Program-made: the position numbers and the translations under genes | Shown here: positions 49,120 through 57,027 of the stretch, one piece after another | How positions within the stretch are numbered: the first letter of the stretch is position 1 | Layout: every line of letters starts with the position of its first letter | DNA from: DSBN01 sp041686355 | GTDB lineage: Bacteria; Spirochaetota; Spirochaetia; DSM-16054; Sediminispirochaetaceae | Assembly: GCA_041686355.1 (NCBI GenBank) | Contig: JAWLDZ010000004.1 | Location: forward strand, 15,533-79,532 | Direction of reading: 5' to 3' | DNA length: 64,000 bases | Notes under the pieces: model-generated | What the model saw: only the letters and a program-made list of their open reading frames with translations | Told to the model about the DNA's origin: nothing | Database searches by the model: none

Positions 49120-49542
49120 GTGAGCATGCAGAATAAACTGAATGCATACAGAGAAACCCACATTAAAACTGCCAGCCAGGGCAAAATCATAATCATGTTG
49201 TACGATGAGTCTTTGCGACAGTTAGATACTGCGATTCACCTGTTGAAAGACAACACTCGTGAGTATGATAAAGTCAACAGTGCTATTTTGAGGGCTCAGG
49301 ACATGGTCACAGAGCTGATGGTCTCCCTTGACTTTGAAAAGGGCGGTGATATTGCGCAGGGTCTGTATAGCCTATACATGTTTTTCAACCAGCATATGAT
49401 GCAGGCAAACATGAAAAAAGATGCCAATATGCTGAGAACCGTTCGTGAACAGCTAAATGAGTTGCGTACAGCCTGGGATCAAGTGATCAACAAAGCTCAA
49501 AGCGGCAGCCAGAATTCCGGTGGTATTAACGTAGCAGGATGA
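49120..49542 (+). CDS. fliS: Flagellar export chaperone FliS
   Basis: Cytosolic chaperone that holds flagellin before export, 140 residues, mostly helical. It has the family N-terminus NAYRETHIKTASQGKIIIMLYDESLRQLDTAI. Starts at GTG 49120 (or ATG 49126) after GGGAGGGGAGG. Preceded by a sigma-28-like promoter. Its TGA overlaps the next ATG (ATGA). Confidence 0.95.
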   Translation: MSMQNKLNAYRETHIKTASQGKIIIMLYDESLRQLDTAIHLLKDNTREYDKVNSAILRAQDMVTELMVSLDFEKGGDIAQGLYSLYMFFNQHMMQANMKKDANMLRTVREQLNELRTAWDQVINKAQSGSQNSGGINVAG

Positions 49543-49994
49543 TCCCGCAATCTAATCCGGTACACAACAAGTTACTTACCTACCTGCATCTCAGGGAAAG
49601 TGTAATGGATACCTATCTAAGGGTTTTAGATTTGCAGAGTGATGACATCACTCGCAGCGATGCCGATACACTCACAATCCATGCCCAGATGGAACAGGAA
49701 CTCGTGGATCGTCTGGAGGGACTGCAGAAAGTTATATCTGCTTTAAACAACGACTGTGCTGCTCTCGAGAGTTCCCCGCAATTAGTAGCAGAACAGCAAC
49801 TTCAGCAGAGCCTGAATCAGAGCTTTAACGACAAGTGTGAACGTGCACTTGAAAAAAACCAGACAAATCAGGAAAGTTTGACGGCGGAACTCGGGGTTCT
49901 TACCCACAATTTGGAGAATATTCGTCGCTTTCAGACCCGCACCGGGCGGGGTGCGGCAGCTCCAAAATCTCGCTTCATAGATATTCAAGGATGA
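49539..49994 (+). CDS. Predicted helical flagellar chaperone, FlgN-like
   Basis: A 151-residue helical protein with long Gln/Glu/Leu-rich stretches (MEQELVDRLEGLQKVISAL, LGVLTHNLENIRRFQTRTG) and a tail ending SRFIDIQG, similar in style to FlgN. The similarity is weak; position next to fliS is the main support. It is coupled at both ends by ATGA overlaps, with fliS before and polA after. Confidence 0.65.
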   Translation: MIPQSNPVHNKLLTYLHLRESVMDTYLRVLDLQSDDITRSDADTLTIHAQMEQELVDRLEGLQKVISALNNDCAALESSPQLVAEQQLQQSLNQSFNDKCERALEKNQTNQESLTAELGVLTHNLENIRRFQTRTGRGAAAPKSRFIDIQG

Positions 49995-52708
49995 AAAAAA
50001 ACGCGCTCTACTTAGTAGATGGTTACAGTATAATCTACCGCTCCTATTTTGCATTTATCAATCGGCCCCTGACTGATCCTGAGGGGCGGAATGTCTCTGC
50101 CCTCTTCGGTTTTTTTCGTACCCTCTTATCGTTGTTCGATACTTACAACCCTCAGTACTTTGCAGTCGTAATGGATTCCCGGGTACCGACTTTTCGCCAT
50201 GAGATGTACGAGCCGTACAAAGCAAACAGGGAAAAGGCTCCGGACGACCTGCACGCACAAATACCCTTTATAGAAGAGGTGCTGGAGGCGATGCAGGTAA
50301 AGGTCTTGCGGCAAGACGGGGTAGAGGCCGATGATATTATCGCGACCCTAGCCCGGGTATGCAGTGAAGCTGAGCGCAACTGTTATATTATTTCAGGGGA
50401 TAAAGACCTTTTACAGCTGGTAGACGAACGGGTAAGTATGCTCCGGCCGGAGAATGGGAAATATCGGAACATCGGCCCCCGGGAAGTGCTGAATGATTAC
50501 GGTATTCGGGCTGAGCAGGTAATTGATTACCTATCCCTAATGGGTGATTCCGCCGATAACATCCCTGGAGTGAAGGGGATCGGGCCAAAAACGGCGGTGA
50601 AACTGCTGCAGAAGTATAATACTCTTGACGGCATATATGAGCACCTGGAAGAGTGCTCCAAGGGAGAGCAAAAAAAACTTGAAGAAGGGCGCGACTTAGC
50701 CTATCTTAGTCGTGAGTTGGTCGTACTGCACACTGCAGATGAATGTCCCACCGATGTAGAAGCGTTTTCTCTGGAGAGTATAAACCGCAAAGCGGCGGTG
50801 CCGCTGCTGCTGAAGTACGGGGCTAAATCCCTTGCCGAGCAGGCCCAGGGCGGGGCGCTCAGTCAAAAACAGGAACAGCAGGTGCTGGAACCGGGAAATC
50901 AGCAGGCACCGGGCTATGCAGAGCGGGGGGACTACACTGCGATCAGCACGATTGACGAGCTGAAAGAACTGGTCCGGAAGGTGCGAAAAGCAGGCCGCTT
51001 TGCCTTTGATGTAGAGACCACCAGCCTGAATGAAATGACCGCAGACCCGGTGGGCTTCAGCATTGCCTATGAAACAGGGCAGGCCGCCTACATCCCGCTC
51101 AGCGCCGGAGGCCGGAAGGTGCTGCCGGAGGAAGGGGTGAGGGCTGTTTTGACTGGACTGCTGCAGGACAGCCAATTAGAGCTGGTAGGTCATAATTTTA
51201 AGTACGATTATAAAGTTCTCTCCCGCTGGGGAGTAGAGGTGCAGAACCTCAGTTTTGATACAATGGTGGCAGCCTGGCTGCTGGATACCACCAGTATGAA
51301 TTATGGTATGGACAGTCTCGCTGAGAAGCATCTTGGATATAAGACAATCCATTACAGCGACGTGGTACAGAAGGGGAATCTTTTCTCGGATGTGGAGTTG
51401 ATGACTGCCGCCGAATATGCCGCTGAAGATGCCGATGTAACCCTCCGCTTTTACGAGGTATTTGCACCACGGTTGAAGGAGATGGGTTTTACCTCTCTTT
51501 TCACTGAGGTGGAGATGCCCCTCGTAAGTATTCTGGCTCGGATGGAGCTGCGCGGCATTCGATTAGCCGCAGAACCTCTGCAGCAGTATTCTGAGGAGAT
51601 GAGCAGAGAACTGGATGAGATACAACAGAAAATCTATTCGGAAGTTGGGTATGAGTTCAACATCAGCTCAACCAAGCAGCTCCAGGAAGTTTTGTTTGTA
51701 GAGCGTAAACTGAAGCCGGTTAAAAAGACTAAGACCGGTTATTCAACCGACCTGAATGTACTGCAGCAGCTCTCTGAAGAGGATATAGTTCCACAGCTTG
51801 TGCTCCGGCATCGCGGAGTTTCAAAACTCAAGTCAACGTATGTGGATACCCTTCCCGAATTGATAAACGAACACACCGGGCGAATACATTCCCGATTTAT
51901 ACAGACCGGTACCGCCACTGGGCGACTTTCCAGCCGTGATCCGAATTTACAGAATATACCGATTCGCGAGGAGGCCGGAAGGCGTATCCGAAAGGCATTT
52001 GTGCCGCAGCAGGGCTGGAAGCTGATTAGTGCAGATTACAGTCAGATTGAGTTGGTAGTACTGGCCCATCTGTCCGGCGACCCGGAGCTGCAGGAGGCTT
52101 TCCGCAGCGGCAGTGATGTACACAGCCGCACCGGAGCCCTTATTTTCGGGATCGACCCGCAGGATGTGAGCCCAGAGCAGCGCCGGATTGCCAAAACCAT
52201 CAACTTTGGAGTGATGTACGGTATGTCGGGGTTCCGCCTCTCCAATGAGCTTAAGATACCCCGGGCCAGGGCGGATGAGTTTATCACTGCATATTTCAAT
52301 CGCTATGCAAAAATTCAGGAGTATATTCATAAAACCGTTGAGTCTACTGAAAAGTTGGGTTACTCAGAGACAATGCTCGGTCGGCGCCGCTACATCCAAG
52401 GGATTAACAGTCGGAACCGTACTGAAAAAAACGGTGCTGAACGGATTGCTGTAAATACTCCTATTCAGGGTACAGCTGCGGATATCGTAAAGCTGGCAAT
52501 GATTAAAATTGATCGTAAACTGGAAGCAGATCAGCTTTCGCTGCGTATGCTTCTGCAGATTCACGATGAGCTTATCTTTGAAGCACCTGCCGAAAAGGCA
52601 GAGGAGTATGCCGGACTCATCCGCACAGAAATGGAAGATGCGATAAAACTTTCCATACCTTTGAATGTGAGTGTTGAAATCGGCGACAGTTGGGGAGAGC
52701 TACACTAA
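49991..52708 (+). CDS. polA: DNA polymerase I
   Basis: Repair and Okazaki-fragment polymerase, 905 residues, three domains. The 5'-3' flap nuclease (about 1-290) has DGYSIIYRSYFAF and GDSADNIPGVKGIGPKTA. The 3'-5' proofreading domain (about 310-500) has FDVETTSLNE with the metal-binding Asp and Glu, so proofreading may be active. The polymerase domain has DYSQIELVVLAHLSGD (motif A), RRIAKTINFGVMYGMS (motif B) and LQIHDEL (motif C). Its ATG overlaps the upstream stop, so it is translationally coupled to flagellar genes. Confidence 0.98.
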   Translation: MKKNALYLVDGYSIIYRSYFAFINRPLTDPEGRNVSALFGFFRTLLSLFDTYNPQYFAVVMDSRVPTFRHEMYEPYKANREKAPDDLHAQIPFIEEVLEAMQVKVLRQDGVEADDIIATLARVCSEAERNCYIISGDKDLLQLVDERVSMLRPENGKYRNIGPREVLNDYGIRAEQVIDYLSLMGDSADNIPGVKGIGPKTAVKLLQKYNTLDGIYEHLEECSKGEQKKLEEGRDLAYLSRELVVLHTADECPTDVEAFSLESINRKAAVPLLLKYGAKSLAEQAQGGALSQKQEQQVLEPGNQQAPGYAERGDYTAISTIDELKELVRKVRKAGRFAFDVETTSLNEMTADPVGFSIAYETGQAAYIPLSAGGRKVLPEEGVRAVLTGLLQDSQLELVGHNFKYDYKVLSRWGVEVQNLSFDTMVAAWLLDTTSMNYGMDSLAEKHLGYKTIHYSDVVQKGNLFSDVELMTAAEYAAEDADVTLRFYEVFAPRLKEMGFTSLFTEVEMPLVSILARMELRGIRLAAEPLQQYSEEMSRELDEIQQKIYSEVGYEFNISSTKQLQEVLFVERKLKPVKKTKTGYSTDLNVLQQLSEEDIVPQLVLRHRGVSKLKSTYVDTLPELINEHTGRIHSRFIQTGTATGRLSSRDPNLQNIPIREEAGRRIRKAFVPQQGWKLISADYSQIELVVLAHLSGDPELQEAFRSGSDVHSRTGALIFGIDPQDVSPEQRRIAKTINFGVMYGMSGFRLSNELKIPRARADEFITAYFNRYAKIQEYIHKTVESTEKLGYSETMLGRRRYIQGINSRNRTEKNGAERIAVNTPIQGTAADIVKLAMIKIDRKLEADQLSLRMLLQIHDELIFEAPAEKAEEYAGLIRTEMEDAIKLSIPLNVSVEIGDSWGELH

Positions 52709-52714
52709 ACGTCT

Positions 52715-53326
52715 ATGACCTTAGTCTTAGGATTAACCGGAAAGTGCTGTGTGGGGAAGGATGTTGCTGCCGAGTATTTGGAGGAACATTCATGGAAGGT
52801 GATCAATGTGGATCAAACCGGGCATCGAGCCTTGCAGGAAGAGCGAGCCGCCCTGGAGGCAGCCTTTGGGAGCACAATTTTTGAGCCGAATGGACGGGTA
52901 AACCGGAAAGCCCTTGGTGATATCGTATTTTCCGATTCCCGTAAACTTAAGAGCCTAGAGGCGATTCTGCATCCCCGCATGCGTGAAATTGTGGAACAAT
53001 CCTCTCACTATTATAGAGAGCGAGGAGAGAACGTGTGTATAAATGCGGCGCTTCTGTTTTCCATGGACCTGCACCGCATCTGCGATTATGTAATAATGAT
53101 AAAAGCACCCTTGTATCTGCGAATAAAACGGGCTATTCAACGGGAGGGATGGTCTTACCTACAAATTCTGCAGAGATTCTGGTCCCAGCGAAGACTCTTT
53201 CCTAAAAAAAAGACAAAAAATGTCGATATGTATAATGTATGGAACTCCGAAAGCCGTGAGGTTTTGCATCAGAAAGTGAAACACACAGTTGAGGAGCTCT
53301 TAACTATAAATGAACGGCAGGGTTGA
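52715..53326 (+). CDS. coaE: Dephospho-CoA kinase
   Basis: Last step of CoA synthesis, 203 residues. The P-loop reads GLTGKCCVGKD, with Asp where most have Ser/Thr after the Lys. DQTGH matches the CoaE DxxxH motif, and ILHPRMREIV is the usual CoA-binding helix. The Asp in the P-loop is odd but the rest fits. It lies 6 bp after polA; a weak -10-like TACACT precedes it, but no matching -35. Confidence 0.85.
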   Translation: MTLVLGLTGKCCVGKDVAAEYLEEHSWKVINVDQTGHRALQEERAALEAAFGSTIFEPNGRVNRKALGDIVFSDSRKLKSLEAILHPRMREIVEQSSHYYRERGENVCINAALLFSMDLHRICDYVIMIKAPLYLRIKRAIQREGWSYLQILQRFWSQRRLFPKKKTKNVDMYNVWNSESREVLHQKVKHTVEELLTINERQG

Positions 53327-53328
53327 AG

Positions 53329-54081
53329 ATGGAACAAAGAAAACTTCTCTGGATAATATTTTCCGCCACACTCTTTCTTTTAGTAGTGGTTGGGGCCGGT
53401 ATTATATGGCTCTATCCGCAACCGGAAGAGCAACCGGTTGCCGCAGCAGGCGAGGCTGAAGCCCAGGGAGCTGGTGCTGATTTCGACCCGATAGAGTGGG
53501 TCCGCTCCGATCAAAAATCGCTCGGTTTAGAAGAACGCCCCAGATCGCTAAACGAAGATGATAACTTTGTAGTGGTCTATGGTGAGAACGGAGAAGCAGA
53601 AAAGAGTCTTCCGACTATCGAATCGGAGGAAGGTGAGAAATCTTCGGAGGAGTCTATGGAGCGGGCCGATGGGACTAAAGATAGGACTGAAACGCCTTCA
53701 GCTCAAACACCTACTGCCGAGAAAACTGAGAAAGAAACGCAGCCTTCTTCACAGCCTTCTCCTCAGTCTTCTCCGCAGCCTAGTACCACACAATCCGAAC
53801 CTGAGACGCGAACTGTGCGTAGTACTGAGTATTGGATTCAAACGGGATCTTATACAAGCCGTACCAGGGCCAACAAGATAAAAACTGAGCTCGACCGACA
53901 GGGTTTCACCGGTCGCATCATGTCTAAGGACGTGGATGGAAGGCTCTATTATCGTGTACGGATTGGCCCATACCAGGAAAAGGAAGAGGCGCAGAAGTTC
54001 CTAACCTGGGTGAAAGAGAAGGAGCAGTTCAGCAGCAGTTATATTTCCCAGGTCTATCGTAATAAAACCGTTGTCCAGTAG
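53329..54081 (+). CDS. Membrane-anchored SPOR-domain protein
   Basis: A 250-residue protein with a short cytoplasmic end, one membrane helix (about 7-28), a long acidic and Ser/Pro/Gln-rich periplasmic linker, and a C-terminal SPOR domain (YWIQTGSYTSRTRANKIKTEL, YYRVRIGPYQEKEEAQ) that binds denuded septal glycan. Probably a cell-division protein of FtsN-like layout. ATG 53329 chosen; a TTG at 53323 overlaps the coaE stop. Confidence 0.85.
   Translation: MEQRKLLWIIFSATLFLLVVVGAGIIWLYPQPEEQPVAAAGEAEAQGAGADFDPIEWVRSDQKSLGLEERPRSLNEDDNFVVVYGENGEAEKSLPTIESEEGEKSSEESMERADGTKDRTETPSAQTPTAEKTEKETQPSSQPSPQSSPQPSTTQSEPETRTVRSTEYWIQTGSYTSRTRANKIKTELDRQGFTGRIMSKDVDGRLYYRVRIGPYQEKEEAQKFLTWVKEKEQFSSSYISQVYRNKTVVQ
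53741..53788 (+). repeat. Ser/Pro/Gln low-complexity coding repeat
   Basis: Imperfect tandem CAGCCTTCT-like units encode QPSSQPSPQSSPQPS in the linker of the SPOR protein. Length variation here would change linker reach without breaking the frame. Confidence 0.6.
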
Positions 54082-54097
54082 CTGAACAGTAATCTGA

Positions 54098-55171
54098 ATG
54101 ACTGATTGGAAGGAAGAACGAGTACACACAATAAGGGCGAGGCAGGATTTACCTGTCTCGTTTTCTTTGTATGAAAATGAAGAAGCCTTCTTTACTGCGG
54201 CGGAACAGCAGGACTTTCAGTTTGGTTTTGCTGTAACCCCTTATTACTTTTCCCTGATAGGTGATTCTCCTGACGACCCTCTGCGGGCCCAATGTATACC
54301 CCGCAAGGACGAGTTTAAGATAGTGGAGTATGAGCTTCAGGACCCGTTATGGGAAAAGCCTTATTCGCCCCTCCCCAGAATGGTGCATCGTTACCCCAAT
54401 CGGGTTTTAGTGTTGGTAACAGATGAGTGTGCCCTCTACTGTCGGCACTGTTTTCGCCGGTATTTCTCCTCGCAACGCGGCGGTATTATAAGCCATGGTC
54501 AGCTACGAAAAATTGTAGAATACCTTCAACTCCATACGGAGGTTCAAGAGGTAATCCTCAGCGGGGGTGACCCTTTGGTCCTGGGGGACACCCGAATTTC
54601 CGAGCTATTACATATTCTGCGGTACGAGGTTGGCCGAACTTTGGTGCTGCGGCTTGCAAGCCGGATACCGGTTGTCATGCCCCAACGGATTACCCCACAA
54701 CTGGTGAAGATTCTCTCACAGCACTCCCCTCTGTTTGTGATAACCCAATTTAACCATTCACGTGAAATTACTCCTGACAGTCGGCAGGCCGTTTCTGGGC
54801 TTGTCGATGCGGGGGTCCCCGTACTCAACCAGGCGGTACTGTTAAAAGGGGTCAACGATCGGTTGGAAATACTTGCAGAGCTATTCCAAGGCCTGCTGGA
54901 AATGCGGGTAAAACCCTATTATCTGTTTCAGGGCGACCTTGCTGCGGGTACCTCTCACTTCAGGGTGCCCCTTGCGGAGGGCTTTGACTTAATGCGAAAG
55001 CTGCGCGGGCAAGTCTCGGGTTTAGCAATGCCGGTATATGCGGTTGACCTTCCGGGTGGAGGAGGTAAAATTCCTCTAACCGCACATTACCTTGAGGAAC
55101 TTCAGGAGGGCCACTATGTTTTTATTGGTCCCGACGGGAAGCGGTATTACTATCCGGAGGAAGCACGGTAA
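54098..55171 (+). CDS. epmB: Lysine 2,3-aminomutase family, EpmB-type
   Basis: Radical SAM enzyme of the KamA/EpmB family, 357 residues, making beta-lysine. It has the radical SAM cluster motif in ECALYCRHCFRR, EVILSGGDPL, and the PLP Lys region near the C-terminus (DLPGGGGKIPL). The length is near EpmB (~340) and shorter than fermentative KamA (~415). EpmA and EF-P lie 6 kb away, so the likely job is (R)-beta-lysine for EF-P. Its 3' end overlaps the convergent gene by 50 bp. Confidence 0.85.
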   Translation: MTDWKEERVHTIRARQDLPVSFSLYENEEAFFTAAEQQDFQFGFAVTPYYFSLIGDSPDDPLRAQCIPRKDEFKIVEYELQDPLWEKPYSPLPRMVHRYPNRVLVLVTDECALYCRHCFRRYFSSQRGGIISHGQLRKIVEYLQLHTEVQEVILSGGDPLVLGDTRISELLHILRYEVGRTLVLRLASRIPVVMPQRITPQLVKILSQHSPLFVITQFNHSREITPDSRQAVSGLVDAGVPVLNQAVLLKGVNDRLEILAELFQGLLEMRVKPYYLFQGDLAAGTSHFRVPLAEGFDLMRKLRGQVSGLAMPVYAVDLPGGGGKIPLTAHYLEELQEGHYVFIGPDGKRYYYPEEAR

Positions 55172-56177
55172 TTTCGACCCTGCGGTTTAGATGCTGTTTT
55201 TCACTGTTCCGGTTTACGGGATTCTGGCCGGCAAGCCCCCGGACAACCGGCGGCTGATCCGGGCTCCAGCCTAAATTTTGAATGTACTGAGCTGCTTGAC
55301 GAGCACGTTCGAGCGAGAGTTCTTCCCGTCCCTGCTCCGTTCCATAGAGGGCGCAGTGCCCCTCTATTACAAGTTGAACTCCTTCATACTTACGTATTTC
55401 CTGTGTAAATTCGGACAAACTCTGTCGGGCTGTTTCTGTAAGCTGCGAAGAATTGGGTGCAAAATAAATCCGCTGCGAGAGCTCCGGAGGCACTACAGGC
55501 TGAACCTCCGCCTCAGCGTCAGTTTTTTCTTCATTGGTTTCAACTGCTTCCCCTGCGGATCTATTCTCGTTCCGATCCTGCTCCGACCTTTCTGCTGATC
55601 CGGAGCCCAAGGGGGAGGACGAGTCAGTTTGTGCCGAAGTTTCGGCTGAAGGCATTGTGTACTCTTCTTCTTCTGTTTCTAGGTCTTCCGATGGTTCTGT
55701 GCTGTGCCCGTCTGCTTGGTTCAAGACTTCAGTTTCTTCAGTCCGGGATATATGACTTGCTTCAGGAGTAGTGCATGTCCGCAGCAGAAACCATGCAGCC
55801 GCTGCGAGAAGGACAAAGCCGAGCAATAGAAGCCATGGCCACCTTGCTCGGGAGCGAAGGTATTTCTTTACAGAAATTGAAGTGCTGCTGTAGAACCGTC
55901 CGTCGACACTCATATTCAATTTCAGCTTGTTTTTTCCATCGTAGTCTGCCTTTAAGACTATCCGGGGCTCGCCCGCAGGTCGTTGCGGCAGATGATCAAC
56001 TGAAAATTCGTGCAGTAGTGTACGCTGATTTTCATTTATTAGGAACACCCTTACTTCTGCGCGTTTCTGAAAATCTGCGAGAGTAGTTAAAGAGATAGTG
56101 TTCTCTCCTGCTTGGTCAAGCGAAAGAAAACGGGCATAGCGGGAATGTTCAACTTCAACACTTATATATTTTCTCAC
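55122..56177 (-). CDS. Hsp70 substrate-binding-like domain, membrane helix, OmpA domain
   Basis: A 351-residue protein with a striking order. Residues about 36-104 resemble the beta-sandwich of the Hsp70 (DnaK) substrate-binding domain: HEFSVDHLPQRPAGEPRIVL lines up with DnaK's LG-F-L-GIPPAPRG-PQIEV, followed by KADYDGKNKLKLNMSVDGR. No ATPase domain is present. A membrane helix follows (about 114-133), then an acidic Ser/Thr/Glu linker (135-230) and an OmpA C-terminal-like domain (236-338). In that domain the peptidoglycan-binding Asp is Ala276 (GHCA for GHTD), while Arg291 is kept. Topology suggests the Hsp70-like part is cytoplasmic. Downstream of a sirtuin gene, probably cotranscribed. Confidence 0.8.
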   Translation of the reverse strand: MRKYISVEVEHSRYARFLSLDQAGENTISLTTLADFQKRAEVRVFLINENQRTLLHEFSVDHLPQRPAGEPRIVLKADYDGKNKLKLNMSVDGRFYSSTSISVKKYLRSRARWPWLLLLGFVLLAAAAWFLLRTCTTPEASHISRTEETEVLNQADGHSTEPSEDLETEEEEYTMPSAETSAQTDSSSPLGSGSAERSEQDRNENRSAGEAVETNEEKTDAEAEVQPVVPPELSQRIYFAPNSSQLTETARQSLSEFTQEIRKYEGVQLVIEGHCALYGTEQGREELSLERARQAAQYIQNLGWSPDQPPVVRGLAGQNPVNRNSEKQHLNRRVEITVLPPDSNTASRRDQ

Positions 56178-56207
56178 ACTATAAGTTTAATCCTTTCTCC
56201 AATTGGG

Positions 56208-56966
56208 TCAAGCAAAAAGTTTTTTTTGCAGGGCTTTCCCGGCTTTTACGGCCTCCGCCTGAATGAAGATATCCGTTATTCGATCGGTATACAACGAGGG
56301 GGTTGGGTTAATCTCGATAATTGTAGCCCTGTGAGCGGATGCTTTTTGGGGCACTGTAGCCGCCGGATACACCTCGCCGGTAGTGCCAATTAGGATCATA
56401 CAATCGCAATGTTCAGCCTCATACTGCGATTGCACAAGCGCTTCGGAGGGAATCGATTCGCCAAAGAAAATAAAGTTAGGCTTCCAGACACCTCCGCATT
56501 CACAGCGTGGGGGAGAACCCTTTAATACCTCATCACTTGGTTCGGTTTCTCGTCCGCAGGAGGTGCAGATCAACGTTCTTGAACTTCCGTGATATTCAAT
56601 GACATTATGACTGCCTGCCTGATGGTGCAGAGTATCAATATTCTGTGTAATTACGGCGTTCAGCATTTTCTGCTGTTCCATTTTGGCTAACAGTGTATGC
56701 GCCGCATTTGGTTCGGCTTTACCAAAAAAAGAGTAAAAGATTTCTTTTATTACTTTCCAGCTCTCCTCCGGATTGCGGTGGAAGTAACTTAAGTCTAGAA
56801 CCATAGGGTCATACTTAGACCACAGCCCGGTTTCGCCACGAAAGGGAGGAATCCCGCTCTCGACACTTATTCCTGCTCCGGTGAAGCCGGTACAATGGTG
56901 GGAAGCACGAATTGTTTCAACTGCCAATTGTACTTGTTCCATAAATTCGTTATTCTCATCTTGCAT
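56208..56966 (-). CDS. NAD-dependent protein deacylase (sirtuin, Sir2)
   Basis: A 252-residue sirtuin that uses NAD+ to remove acyl groups from lysine. It has GAGISVESGIPPFRG, TQNIDTLHHQAG, the catalytic His in IEYHGS, and Zn cysteines in CTSCG and CECGG. ATG 56966 is chosen because the upstream -10 box would start transcription exactly there. The next gene (Hsp70-like/OmpA) follows after 30 bp on the same strand. Confidence 0.94.
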   Translation of the reverse strand: MQDENNEFMEQVQLAVETIRASHHCTGFTGAGISVESGIPPFRGETGLWSKYDPMVLDLSYFHRNPEESWKVIKEIFYSFFGKAEPNAAHTLLAKMEQQKMLNAVITQNIDTLHHQAGSHNVIEYHGSSRTLICTSCGRETEPSDEVLKGSPPRCECGGVWKPNFIFFGESIPSEALVQSQYEAEHCDCMILIGTTGEVYPAATVPQKASAHRATIIEINPTPSLYTDRITDIFIQAEAVKAGKALQKKLFA

Positions 56967-56972
56967 GCATAT

Positions 56973-57002
56973 ATTGTAGCACCTTGCTGCATCTATGATC
57001 AA
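56973..57002 (-). promoter_or_regulatory. Leaderless promoter of the sirtuin gene
   Basis: On the minus strand, TTGATC (57002-56997), 18-bp spacer, TACAAT (56978-56973). Predicted start 56966 is the A of the ATG. Confidence 0.55.
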
Positions 57003-57027
57003 TAATGAGTGAGAGACAGGTACTATT

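Noticed and set aside
52701..52706. TACACT before coaE as another leaderless promoter
   Set aside because: No -35 at 16-18 bp (nearest TTGAAA is 21 bp away), and coaE is close enough to polA to be cotranscribed.
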